The position numbers and the translations under genes were made by a program. A stretch of DNA of 64,000 nucleotides from Clostridia bacterium (GTDB lineage Bacteria; Bacillota; Clostridia; Oscillospirales; Acutalibacteraceae), in the NCBI GenBank assembly GCA_017475765.1, contig JAFVEY010000027.1, positions 73,911 through 137,910 on the forward strand. Reading direction: 5' to 3'. This document shows positions 37,606 through 44,948 of the stretch, in pieces (positions within the stretch are counted from its first letter, which is position 1; each line of letters opens with the position of its first letter). The notes below the pieces were generated by a model that saw nothing but the letters and a program-made list of their open reading frames with translations, searched no databases and was not told where the DNA came from.

Positions 37606-37857
37606 TCAGTCGCTTGTGTATGGGAGAAGTGAAAGATATCTTGCACGCTTGATAGCAACTGTAAGTTCACGCTGATGACGAGCGCAAGTACCTGTTACTC
37701 TGCGGGGGAGAATCTTAGCTCTCTCCGAAATGAAACGGCGAAGTCTTGAAATATCCTTGTAGTCGATTACTTCAACTTTATCTACACAAAATGCGCAAAC
37801 CTTTTTACGACCCTTGCGGCCGCCTCTGCGGTTATCTCTTTCGATTTTTTCAGCCAT
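37606..37857 (-). CDS. rpsR: ribosomal protein S18
   Basis: An 83-residue basic protein with CAFCVDK and the family core [19 protein letters not shown], then [16 protein letters not shown]. The retained cysteines make it the zinc-ribbon-bearing (C+) form. Last gene of the rpsF-ssb-rpsR operon, AAGGAGG upstream. Confidence 0.97.
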   Translation of the reverse strand: MAEKIERDNRRGGRKGRKKVCAFCVDKVEVIDYKDISRLRRFISERAKILPRRVTGTCARHQRELTVAIKRARYLSLLPYTSD

Positions 37858-37881
37858 CGAAGTTTCCTCCTTTTCGATTAA

Positions 37882-38370
37882 TTAAAAAGGCAAATCCTCA
37901 TCTGTCGGCATATCGACGAAATCGCCGGTATCACCGCTTGCATAAGATGTGCTTGCGGGAGCCGGATCCTGACGATAGGACTGCCTGTTGTAGCTGTCGC
38001 TTCCTCCGCCATAGCTGCCTGAGCCATAGCTGTCGTAAGAAGAAGAACTGCGTTTCGGCTCACAGAATTCCACATTATCGGCAAATACCTCAAATGTATA
38101 ACGCTTGTTGCCGTCCTGACCTGTAAAAGAGCCTGTACGGATTGAACCTGTGAGTGCAATTCGCTGACCTTTTGCAAAATACTTGCATACGAATTCTGCT
38201 GTCTGGCGCCATGCAACGATAGTAATAAAGTCAGCCTGTCTTTCTTCGCCCTGTCTTACAAACTGGCGGTCAACTGCAATATTGAATCTTGTTGTTGCAA
38301 TGCCTGACTGTGTATGTCTGAGTTCGGGATCAGCGGTAAGTCTGCCGATTAAAGATACATTGTTCATCAA
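37882..38370 (-). CDS. ssb: single-stranded DNA-binding protein
   Basis: A 162-residue protein: OB fold (about 1-108, starting NNVSLIGRLTADPELR), a Gly/Ser/Tyr-rich disordered linker, and the acidic tip DEDLPF through which SSB recruits repair and replication proteins. Standard position between rpsF and rpsR. Confidence 0.97.
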   Translation of the reverse strand: MMNNVSLIGRLTADPELRHTQSGIATTRFNIAVDRQFVRQGEERQADFITIVAWRQTAEFVCKYFAKGQRIALTGSIRTGSFTGQDGNKRYTFEVFADNVEFCEPKRSSSSYDSYGSGSYGGGSDSYNRQSYRQDPAPASTSYASGDTGDFVDMPTDEDLPF

Positions 38371-38383
38371 TATGCCTCCTCAA

Positions 38384-38680
38384 TCAAGCTTCTTCCTTTT
38401 TGATGATCATGGAACGGAGAATACCGTCTGTGATCTTTGTTACTCTGTCGAGTTCAGCCGGGAACTCAGCTTCAGACTTGAAGTTGAAAAGAACATAGTA
38501 TGCGTCAGTTTCCTTGTTGATAGGATAGGAGAGCTTTCTCTTACCCCACTCATCGACGCTTTCTATGGTAGCGTTCTTCTCAATAAGCTCCTTGAACTTC
38601 TTAACAGTTTCTGCGACAGCCTCCTCGCCCTGCTTCAAAGAAACAACGATTACGGCCTCATAAGAATTGATAACTGCCAT
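38384..38680 (-). CDS. rpsF: ribosomal protein S6
   Basis: A 98-residue protein with YEAVIVVSLKQGEEAVAE and WGKRKLSYPINKETDAYYVLF, the S6 signature. The start at 38680 has AGAAGGAGG upstream. The leader between promoter and start (about 70 bases) has a GCTCCCT/AGGGAGC hairpin (38707-38729), placed where S6:S18 autoregulatory leaders occur in other Firmicutes; the match to that motif was not verified. Confidence 0.96.
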   Translation of the reverse strand: MAVINSYEAVIVVSLKQGEEAVAETVKKFKELIEKNATIESVDEWGKRKLSYPINKETDAYYVLFNFKSEAEFPAELDRVTKITDGILRSMIIKKEEA

Positions 38681-38759
38681 TTTCTGCACCTCCTTCTGGA
38701 CTTGTGGCTCCCTACTCAACAGGGAGCAAGGATAGTTATGCAAATACATAACAAAAAGA

Positions 38760-38788
38760 ATTATATCATTATCTGTCAGAAAAGTCAA
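38760..38788 (-). promoter_or_regulatory. promoter of rpsF-ssb-rpsR
   Basis: On the minus strand: TTGACT (38783-38788), 17 bases, TATAAT (38760-38765). Confidence 0.85.
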
Positions 38789-38807
38789 GCAATTTTTACA
38801 ATGCTGT

Positions 38808-39145
38808 CAGGGTTTTTGAATGAGTAAAAAAATTATGAACAAATCCAAAGTAAAAGCACCAGGAATGTCGTTCTCAAGTTTCAGAAATGTTTTAACCATT
38901 CTTTTTTGCTTTTACTGAACATTTCAACTTTTGCATACGAGGCTGCTCCGCAAATGACTGCCAAAAGCATTATTATCAATATTTTATGTAATGGATATAT
39001 AACACTTCTGTTTTGTCTTGTATCTTCTATACCTTCTAATATTTCCATCAAGCTCAATTTCTTCATGATATGCTTACCTCTATTTCAGCGTCGCATATCT
39101 TTCTTCAAAAGCTATTAACAATTTGTTTACTCATTCAAAAAAACC
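38808..39145 (-). mobile_element. ISAs1-family remnant with terminal inverted repeats
   Basis: The ends are GGTTTTTGAATGAGTAAA (38811-38828, preceded by CAG) and its near-perfect inverse (39126-39145), 18 bp apart from a variable T run. Between them only about 330 bases remain, holding the first part of a transposase. It is a non-autonomous, MITE-sized derivative sitting 20 bases upstream of the rpsF -35 box. Confidence 0.65.
38835..39066 (-). pseudogene. truncated, frameshifted ISAs1-type transposase
   Basis: Sixty-one residues with MEILEGIEDTRQNRSVIYPL and LLAVICGAASYAKVEMF, the N-terminal domain of ISAs1/H-repeat transposases, end at a stop near 38881. Shifting one base gives FLKLENDIPGAFTLDLF, the normal continuation, up to about 38840, after which the gene is lost. 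So there is both a frameshift and a large 3' deletion; the DDE catalytic core is absent. Confidence 0.7.
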
Positions 39146-39166
39146 TTATACAGCTGCTTTTGTTTG

Positions 39167-39195
39167 TTGATTTTTTAGTTTTTTGATACTATAAT
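39167..39195 (+). promoter_or_regulatory. promoter of the DUF5662 gene
   Basis: TTGATT (39167-39172), 17 bases, TATAAT (39190-39195), about 35 bases before the gene and just outside the IS remnant. Confidence 0.7.
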
Positions 39196-39229
39196 AGTAC
39201 TGTATTATTTTTGTTACAGGAGCAATCTT

Positions 39230-39766
39230 ATGAAATGGTTCAGGCATCTGAAAACAATCAATCATCACAAACGGCTTGTCATGCAGCTTTGCTTTAAGGT
39301 CGGTCTGTACAGGCAGGGAATTCTACATGATCTGTCGAAATATTCCCCGACAGAATTTCTTGTCGGTGCCAAATACTTTCAGGGAACACGAAGCCCTAAT
39401 GATGCTGAACGTGAGGATAAGGGATACAGCGGTGCATGGCTTCATCACAAGGGCAGAAACAAACATCATCTGGAATACTGGATTGATTACGGTCTTTCCG
39501 ATGGGCATAAAATGGAGGGCATGAAAATGCCGACCAGATATGTTGTTGAAATGTTCTGCGACAGGGTTGCGGCATCCAAAAATTACAGGGGAAAGGACTA
39601 TACGGATGCAGATGCCTATCATTACTATATGAAATCAAAATCACACTATATCATTCATCCGGAAACAGCGGCGCTTCTGGAAAAGCTGTTGACAATGCTC
39701 AAGGATGAGGGGGAAGAAAAGACGATTTTATATATACGGCGTGAGATTCTGAAAAACAAAAAGTAA
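39230..39766 (+). CDS. DUF5662 family protein
   Basis: A 178-residue protein rich in His, with HDLSKYSPTEFLVGAKYF, WLHHKGRNKHHLEYW and PTRYVVEMFCDRVAA. The HD and HH clusters look like a metal site of HD-hydrolase type, but I know no demonstrated activity for the family. ACAGGAG precedes the ATG. Single gene with its own promoter. Confidence 0.7.
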   Translation: MKWFRHLKTINHHKRLVMQLCFKVGLYRQGILHDLSKYSPTEFLVGAKYFQGTRSPNDAEREDKGYSGAWLHHKGRNKHHLEYWIDYGLSDGHKMEGMKMPTRYVVEMFCDRVAASKNYRGKDYTDADAYHYYMKSKSHYIIHPETAALLEKLLTMLKDEGEEKTILYIRREILKNKK

Positions 39767-39791
39767 GGATTTAAATGATTTGTAAGGAAAG

Positions 39792-39878
39792 TTATGTCAC
39801 ACATCTCAAGCTTCGTTCAAGTCGGTCAATCTCCGCACCGTTATTGTAAAAAATATATACTTCATTAAATTTGCTCAT
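39792..39878 (-). pseudogene. N-terminal stub of a methyltransferase-like gene
   Basis: A 28-residue frame with a good ribosome site (GAGGAA) reads MSKFNEVYIFYNNGAEIDRL then stops. It resembles the first residues of clostridial SAM-dependent methyltransferases (EVYxFYNxGxExxRLERxL). The rest of the gene is missing, so this is likely a decayed remnant. The 210-base gap around it holds nothing else. Confidence 0.4.
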
Positions 39879-39976
39879 TTCAGTTCCTCACACTTATAGC
39901 AGATTTACCAATTCCGTCAACTTCAGTCGTTTTCTCAAAAACACCGCCGTGTAATTTTCATAATTCATTATCTTGT

Positions 39977-40609
39977 TTATATCTCCGACAGTACTTTTTC
40001 AAAAAATGACTTAAAGCCTTGCTCCATCTCGGTTTCAAGGGATTTTTTCTGTATATCGTAGAAATACTTTCCGGTTTTGATATCCTTTGACAGGGAATCA
40101 ATCGGGAAGCCTTCCACACGTTTCGGGTGCGGTGTAGCGGCAAGGATAAAAGGCTCTGTTGCTAAGGAAATATCCATACTTGAAAAGACGGTGCTTTCAT
40201 TTACAATAAAGCAGATAGCGTTGCGGTATCTTCCGGTAATACTGCCGCCGTGTTCTCTTGCTAAGTTACCGTAGTATTTAATCATTTCTTCGTCGTTCAG
40301 CTCTTTACCATGTACCCGACGGGTATGCGTTCCGGGCTGCAGTTCATCGGGCAGACCGTGAAAATACAAACCGCTGTCACAGGAAAACACAGGGATATGA
40401 AAAGCATTATAATACGCTTTTGCTTTAATTTCAGCGTTTTCAAGGATATTGTTTCCGCTTTCAACAATATTGGGTAGCGGCTTATGTAAATCATTCAGTC
40501 CGATGAGTTCGATTCCCAAAACATCGGTAATGCGCTTCATTGAATCCAGTTTAGCCTGATTGGTTGTACCATATAGAATTTTCATATTTTTCTCGATAGC
40601 TGTATTCAT
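39977..40609 (-). CDS. non-canonical purine NTP pyrophosphatase (Ham1/RdgB family)
   Basis: A 210-residue protein with ILYGTTNQAKLDSMKRI (the T/SxNxxK motif), an ENA/AKAYY stretch and FSCDSGLYFHGLPDELQPGTH, matching SGLxVxAL and PGxxSAR of the Ham1 fold. The family hydrolyses ITP, XTP and dITP to keep them out of nucleic acids. The region after PGTH is divergent (RRVHG for SARYAG), so substrate choice may differ. ATG 40609 has AAAGGA upstream. Last gene of a leftward set. Confidence 0.75.
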   Translation of the reverse strand: MNTAIEKNMKILYGTTNQAKLDSMKRITDVLGIELIGLNDLHKPLPNIVESGNNILENAEIKAKAYYNAFHIPVFSCDSGLYFHGLPDELQPGTHTRRVHGKELNDEEMIKYYGNLAREHGGSITGRYRNAICFIVNESTVFSSMDISLATEPFILAATPHPKRVEGFPIDSLSKDIKTGKYFYDIQKKSLETEMEQGFKSFFEKVLSEI

Positions 40610-40640
40610 AGTCTTGTCCTTTAAAATGATATTTTCGTTA

Positions 40641-41114
40641 TTATTCTTCGCACAATGCACATTCAAAGATTTCATTTTCTTCCTTAAAGCCATTGCGCTG
40701 ATACCAAGCGGCTGAATTATCACTCGGCCACGCAAATAGCAGCTCACACTTCTTATCTGTCAGATATTTCTTAATAAAATCCAGAAGCTTTGTGCCGATA
40801 CCTTGATTACGATAGGCTTTCTTTGTATATACGTTAGTAAGATAAGCGATATATTTTGCATTTCCGTTCGGCTTCGGCAGTTTCGGAATTAAGTGTATGA
40901 ACATAGCCGAAACAGGATATCCGTTATCCTCGGCGATAAAAATTTCGTATTCGGTCTGTTCTTTCAGGAAACTGATGAATTCATCGATAAACTCGTCCTT
41001 ATCAACTCCGTCAAGATTATGTTCACCGTAGTCAATATCATCTTCTGCACCGTGTTCCCATTTCATAAGAGCAAGTTCGCTATAATCCTTCTCATTTGCA
41101 ATGCGTATTTTCAT
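40641..41114 (-). CDS. GNAT family N-acetyltransferase
   Basis: A 157-residue protein with the acetyl-CoA motif YRNQGIGTKLLDFI and the late GNAT pattern AWYQRNGFKEE. The acyl acceptor is unknown. It precedes the Ham1-like gene by 31 bases on the same strand, so they are probably co-transcribed. Confidence 0.85.
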   Translation of the reverse strand: MKIRIANEKDYSELALMKWEHGAEDDIDYGEHNLDGVDKDEFIDEFISFLKEQTEYEIFIAEDNGYPVSAMFIHLIPKLPKPNGNAKYIAYLTNVYTKKAYRNQGIGTKLLDFIKKYLTDKKCELLFAWPSDNSAAWYQRNGFKEENEIFECALCEE

Positions 41115-41425
41115 TTTTTACCCATCCTCTTGTAAGTCTCATTCTATCCATCTGTTTTCTGCTATCTCAATTTATAGCAAATTGGTTATTAATATTCAGC
41201 AGCATAAATGCTTAATAATGTTCTCTATACCGCCTTGCTGCTTGAGTTTTTGGGCAAGTTTTTTATACTCTCAATCATTGTGTTTAAATTAATTATTTTA
41301 TTGATCTCTTTACGTATATTAAACACATTGAAATCCTTGTGTGGAATCATAACTTTTGATAACATATACACAATCGGGAATTTTACTGAATGTGATTTTT
41401 GTATCATTTCACTTTTATTAAATCA
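41115..41425. other. 311-base AT-rich gap
   Basis: Between the GNAT and racemase genes I see no convincing coding frame, RNA or terminator. Short frames here lack ribosome sites. Confidence 0.5.
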
Positions 41426-42118
41426 TTATTTAAGAATTTCATTAACCAAAGTGTCAATATGTATTTTCATCGTATCAAGGCAAGGAACGGGACTGACTTT
41501 ATCATTCAGCAATAATGGCAGCTCTGTACAACCAAGCACGACCGCTTCAATTTCATTTTCCTGTTTCATATGTTGAATTATCATTTGAAATGTTGATAAA
41601 GTATCTTCTTTCACAATACCAAGCTCTAACTCGGACGAAATCTTTTCACTCACGAAATCCATTTCAGTTGAGGATGGTACAATGACCTCAATTCCGTTTT
41701 TGATAAACGGAGCTTTAAAGAAATCTTCTTTCATAGTAAATTCTGTTCCGAGTAAGCCTATCTTTTGATACCCTCTACGCATGGTTTCTATACAAGCTGC
41801 TTCAACGATACTTATCATTGGTACAGCAGATTTTGCCTGTAAACGGTCAAAAACAATGTGTGGTGTGTTAGCGGATAGTGCTATAAAATCAGCTCCACTC
41901 CCAATAAGATTATTTATTGCTGTCATTAGATAGTCAGTCAATTTATCATAGTTTTTTTCACCACATAGCTTTAATACCTGAAATACATCTACACTCTCAA
42001 TTGTTAAAAGGGGAAATACTTTATCTCCCAATTTTTCTTGTACGCCATACACGAGATCGTGATAATATGGAATGGTAGATTCAGGTCCCATTCCTCCCAC
42101 TAATCCTAATTTTTTCAT
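41426..42118 (-). CDS. Asp/Glu racemase superfamily protein lacking first catalytic Cys
   Basis: A 230-residue protein starting MKKLGLVGGMGPESTIPYY, the aspartate/glutamate racemase entry motif. The second catalytic cysteine is present (GCTEL, Cys197), but the first, normally in a CNTxH motif, is Ala83 (SANTPH). Two-base racemisation of the usual kind would therefore be impaired. It may use another residue, be one-sided in stereospecificity, or do other chemistry. AT-rich relative to the ribosomal and glycolytic genes nearby. Confidence 0.8.
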   Translation of the reverse strand: MKKLGLVGGMGPESTIPYYHDLVYGVQEKLGDKVFPLLTIESVDVFQVLKLCGEKNYDKLTDYLMTAINNLIGSGADFIALSANTPHIVFDRLQAKSAVPMISIVEAACIETMRRGYQKIGLLGTEFTMKEDFFKAPFIKNGIEVIVPSSTEMDFVSEKISSELELGIVKEDTLSTFQMIIQHMKQENEIEAVVLGCTELPLLLNDKVSPVPCLDTMKIHIDTLVNEILK

Positions 42119-42219
42119 AACTATTTCTCCTAATAATCTGTGCTGTATTAATCGTAAAACTACTCACATTGACAATAATTTTGATTTATCTTTCTCTGCA
42201 TAATAGTTTTTCCATATCT

Positions 42220-42966
42220 TTAATTGTATGATTTGGGTATAATTGTTTCTAACAAATTTTTAACAGTTGCCCCTATAACATTTCCGTCCCATCCTAAATT
42301 CCAACCGTTTTCATTCAGCGTATCAGAAATGATATATATGGCTGTTGCTGAACAGTTACGATATTTTGCAATAGTAAACAGACCTGCACCTTCCATTTCA
42401 ACGCATAGTGCATTTTTCTTTCTATAATTATCAATCTGTTCCCATGTTTCTCTGTATCCTGCATCTGTTGTCCAATGCTTGCCTCTGCGAAAGGCAACTG
42501 AGTTTTCAATAAGCGAATGACTCATGTTATTGGTAAGTGTTTTTGTAGATTCAATAAAATCGCAGTCATACCCATATAACCTTGCGACAGCAGTATCGTT
42601 AAATGCACCGTCTGTTAAAACAATATCGCCGATATTCATATCGGGTGACAAGGCACCTGCATAACCGATATGTATCAATTCCTGTACACCGCAGGCAATC
42701 AAATCCTCTGCCTGAGTGGCAATGGCGGGGGAACACATATTTGCTTTTGCAAATCCAATGTGATGATTGTTATTAAAAACATAGATTCCTCCGCCGACAG
42801 GATATTTGCGCTGTCCACAATTTTTTGACAGTATCATATCAAAAATATCGTCTGCGAGCAGATAAACGCTTTCGGGTACTTCTATTGTATCTAAATTAAA
42901 ACCGGCATTTTGGAGTTCCATTCGCACTAATTGTTCAGGGTTTGTTATTACTTTGGTATTTTTCAT
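42220..42966 (-). CDS. nucleoside phosphorylase (PNP/UDP family)
   Basis: A 248-residue protein with IHIGYAGALSPDMNIGDIVLTDGA and CVEMEGAGLFTIAK, the phosphate and ribose sites of the uridine/purine nucleoside phosphorylase family; ISDTL near the end supports it. It would split a nucleoside to base plus ribose-1-phosphate. The base cannot be told from sequence. It begins 2 bases after the stop of the transcarbamylase gene, a tight pairing. Confidence 0.85.
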   Translation of the reverse strand: MKNTKVITNPEQLVRMELQNAGFNLDTIEVPESVYLLADDIFDMILSKNCGQRKYPVGGGIYVFNNNHHIGFAKANMCSPAIATQAEDLIACGVQELIHIGYAGALSPDMNIGDIVLTDGAFNDTAVARLYGYDCDFIESTKTLTNNMSHSLIENSVAFRRGKHWTTDAGYRETWEQIDNYRKKNALCVEMEGAGLFTIAKYRNCSATAIYIISDTLNENGWNLGWDGNVIGATVKNLLETIIPKSYN

Positions 42967-42968
42967 TT

Positions 42969-43805
42969 TTATTCACCTTGCAATAAGCAATAAATCAAAA
43001 TCGCTTGCTGCACTTCCAATAAGTACTTTTTGAATTCATAGCCGGCAAAATATTTGCTGTCAATAGCAGATGACGAAACTTCCTCGCCTCTGAAAAACGG
43101 AGGGCAGGGATTCAGCAAAGCACCTTCGTTTGCCCTTTGCATAATCTCATCGGTGATCTGATACTCCTTAAAATCAGACAAAAGCTCCTTTGGCAGCGAG
43201 TCGGTGCAGATAATATCCTTACCGCAAACTGCTGATTGAAGATGATAATCCACTTTAACTTTATCCATTTCATATCCTTCAGGGCAACATTGTGAAAAAT
43301 CCAGACCCATTATATCTGCCATTTCTTTCCATGCAAGACCGATATTTCCTTTTCTGCCACAGAAAAGATATTTGTCATTAAGATAATCGTTTCTTATCTT
43401 TGAAAGAGAATATAGATCGGAAAGTACCTCGCAAGGATGATTAACATTTGTCATAGCGTTGATAACAGGTGCATTTGAATATTCGGCTATCTTGCTAAGC
43501 AGCTCGATATTGCTGTGACGAACAACGATCGCATCTGCCCAGTTATTCAGATATCCGATTACGTCTATAATATCCTCTTTTTTATCAAGTGTTTCAGGCG
43601 GGAATAAAATCGTCTGACCGCCCAGCAGATTGATCCCTTTTTCAAAAGTAACACGAGTGCGTATGCTTGAAGAAGGAAAGAACATCACGACAGTTTTTTT
43701 ATTCAAAAAATTTTTGTATTGACTCTTTCGCAGAGATTCTGCAATTTCAAATATTTTGAATATATCTTCTTTAGTGTAATCGGATAGTCTGATGAAATGT
43801 TTCAT
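42969..43805 (-). CDS. divergent aspartate/ornithine-type transcarbamylase
   Basis: A 278-residue protein of the ATC/OTC fold, shorter than usual (about 310-330). The carbamoyl-phosphate loop reads SSIRTRV (47-52; normally STRTR), HPCE (123-126) replaces HPxQ, and the C-terminal substrate motif is NPCPPFFRGEEV rather than HCLP or HPLP. These changes mean neither aspartate nor ornithine can be assumed as acceptor. ATG 43805 has AAGGACG upstream. It heads a leftward set with the phosphorylase and racemase. Confidence 0.75.
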   Translation of the reverse strand: MKHFIRLSDYTKEDIFKIFEIAESLRKSQYKNFLNKKTVVMFFPSSSIRTRVTFEKGINLLGGQTILFPPETLDKKEDIIDVIGYLNNWADAIVVRHSNIELLSKIAEYSNAPVINAMTNVNHPCEVLSDLYSLSKIRNDYLNDKYLFCGRKGNIGLAWKEMADIMGLDFSQCCPEGYEMDKVKVDYHLQSAVCGKDIICTDSLPKELLSDFKEYQITDEIMQRANEGALLNPCPPFFRGEEVSSSAIDSKYFAGYEFKKYLLEVQQAILIYCLLQGE

Positions 43806-43907
43806 AATGAATATCGTCCTTATCATGATTGATCTATATTCCGCCACAAAAGGGGCAATACAGCAATAAAATGAAAAATCATTGCGGCAACTGGTTGTCT
43901 TTCTGTT

Positions 43908-44813
43908 TTAAGCAATTTCCCGGCTCAGTTTTTCAACCTCTTCAACAGAGAGCCTTGATATCATTGCAATCTCTTCAATGGTATTCTTATTCAGCTTTAA
44001 AAGAGTTTTTGCGGTTTCGGCAGCAACCCTTTTCTCAGTTTCAGCAGCGACCCTTTTCTCAGTTTCAGCAGCAACCCTTTTCTCAGTTTCAGCAGCGACC
44101 CTTTTTTCTGTCTCTTTACGAAATTCCTCGAGTCTGCTTTCTGCAATTTCTCTGGCTCTGTCCTCAATTAGTTTACACATAATATCATTCCCTTCTGATG
44201 TTTCTTTAAAATACCGGAATCTTTCCGCCAGGACAGGACTGTACATTTTTTTATATTCAGTACATTTGAAATCGTGCATCAGCCTTCCGACGGGATCATC
44301 AGCATTATTATAAGCACCGTTTACATATATTATATGAGCACAGTCACCGAATAACTCATCGGTTTCAAGTATTTTCCGCTCAACATGGTAAAGTGGCTTT
44401 TCTCTGCCGATCACATCATTTTCTGTAATAAAAATCACATAAGTATCGGTCAGCTTTTCAAATTCATCACGCTTTTTAAGAATCTTTGTGTCGAGCATAC
44501 TGCTGTGGAATCTTGCACGTTTTGCGCCTGCCCCTTTATCGGCTCTTTGCACCTCAATATCATAAATTTTGTCATTGCTGTCTTTGGCGAAAATATCCAG
44601 CTTGATGGATCTGCCTTCCAGACTTTTGTATTCACATTGGGATTTTACCTCCAGAACATGAAGATCGTTTTTCCGGAGAATAATTCTGAGAATGTATTCC
44701 GTACCTTCAATAAAACGATCAAAATATTTTGTCATAAAATCATCGTCAATCAGTCTGAGCTGTTTTGTTACAGCTAAATTCTTTTTTCGTTCCTCTTCAT
44801 TTATCGTTTTCAT
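43908..44813 (-). CDS. Rpn/PD-(D/E)XK nuclease-family transposase-like protein
   Basis: About 301 residues. LDIFAKDSNDKIYDIEVQRA is the PD-(D/E)XK core (D, then ExQ) of the Rpn/YhgA group, known as recombination-promoting nucleases. The C-terminal part holds four near-identical copies of an ETEKRVAA octapeptide, predicted to be helical, then a short helix-turn-helix-like end (TIEEIAMISRLSVEEVEKL). ATG 44813 is preferred to GTG 44816. It stands alone, typical of these mobile-looking, often multi-copy genes. Confidence 0.8.
   Translation of the reverse strand: MKTINEEERKKNLAVTKQLRLIDDDFMTKYFDRFIEGTEYILRIILRKNDLHVLEVKSQCEYKSLEGRSIKLDIFAKDSNDKIYDIEVQRADKGAGAKRARFHSSMLDTKILKKRDEFEKLTDTYVIFITENDVIGREKPLYHVERKILETDELFGDCAHIIYVNGAYNNADDPVGRLMHDFKCTEYKKMYSPVLAERFRYFKETSEGNDIMCKLIEDRAREIAESRLEEFRKETEKRVAAETEKRVAAETEKRVAAETEKRVAAETAKTLLKLNKNTIEEIAMISRLSVEEVEKLSREIA
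44020..44112. repeat. 24-bp tandem repeat inside the Rpn gene
   Basis: About four copies of a unit reading CAGCAACCCTTTTCTCAGTT plus four bases, differing only by A/G and one T, encode the ETEKRVAA repeats. In-frame unit length means copy number can change without breaking the gene. Confidence 0.9.
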
Positions 44814-44948
44814 CACATCCTGTCAGATCTGTTCTGAAAATATTATATTACATACAAGCCCAAATATCAAGCGTTGTGTGAAAAGCTGACTTGCAATATT
44901 TTGCAATAAATGTTATCATAAATACATTAATAGTTTAGGGTGGAGAAT

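Noticed and set aside
41225..41407. 60-residue minus-strand frame between GNAT and racemase genes
   Set aside because: No ribosome site and no family resemblance.
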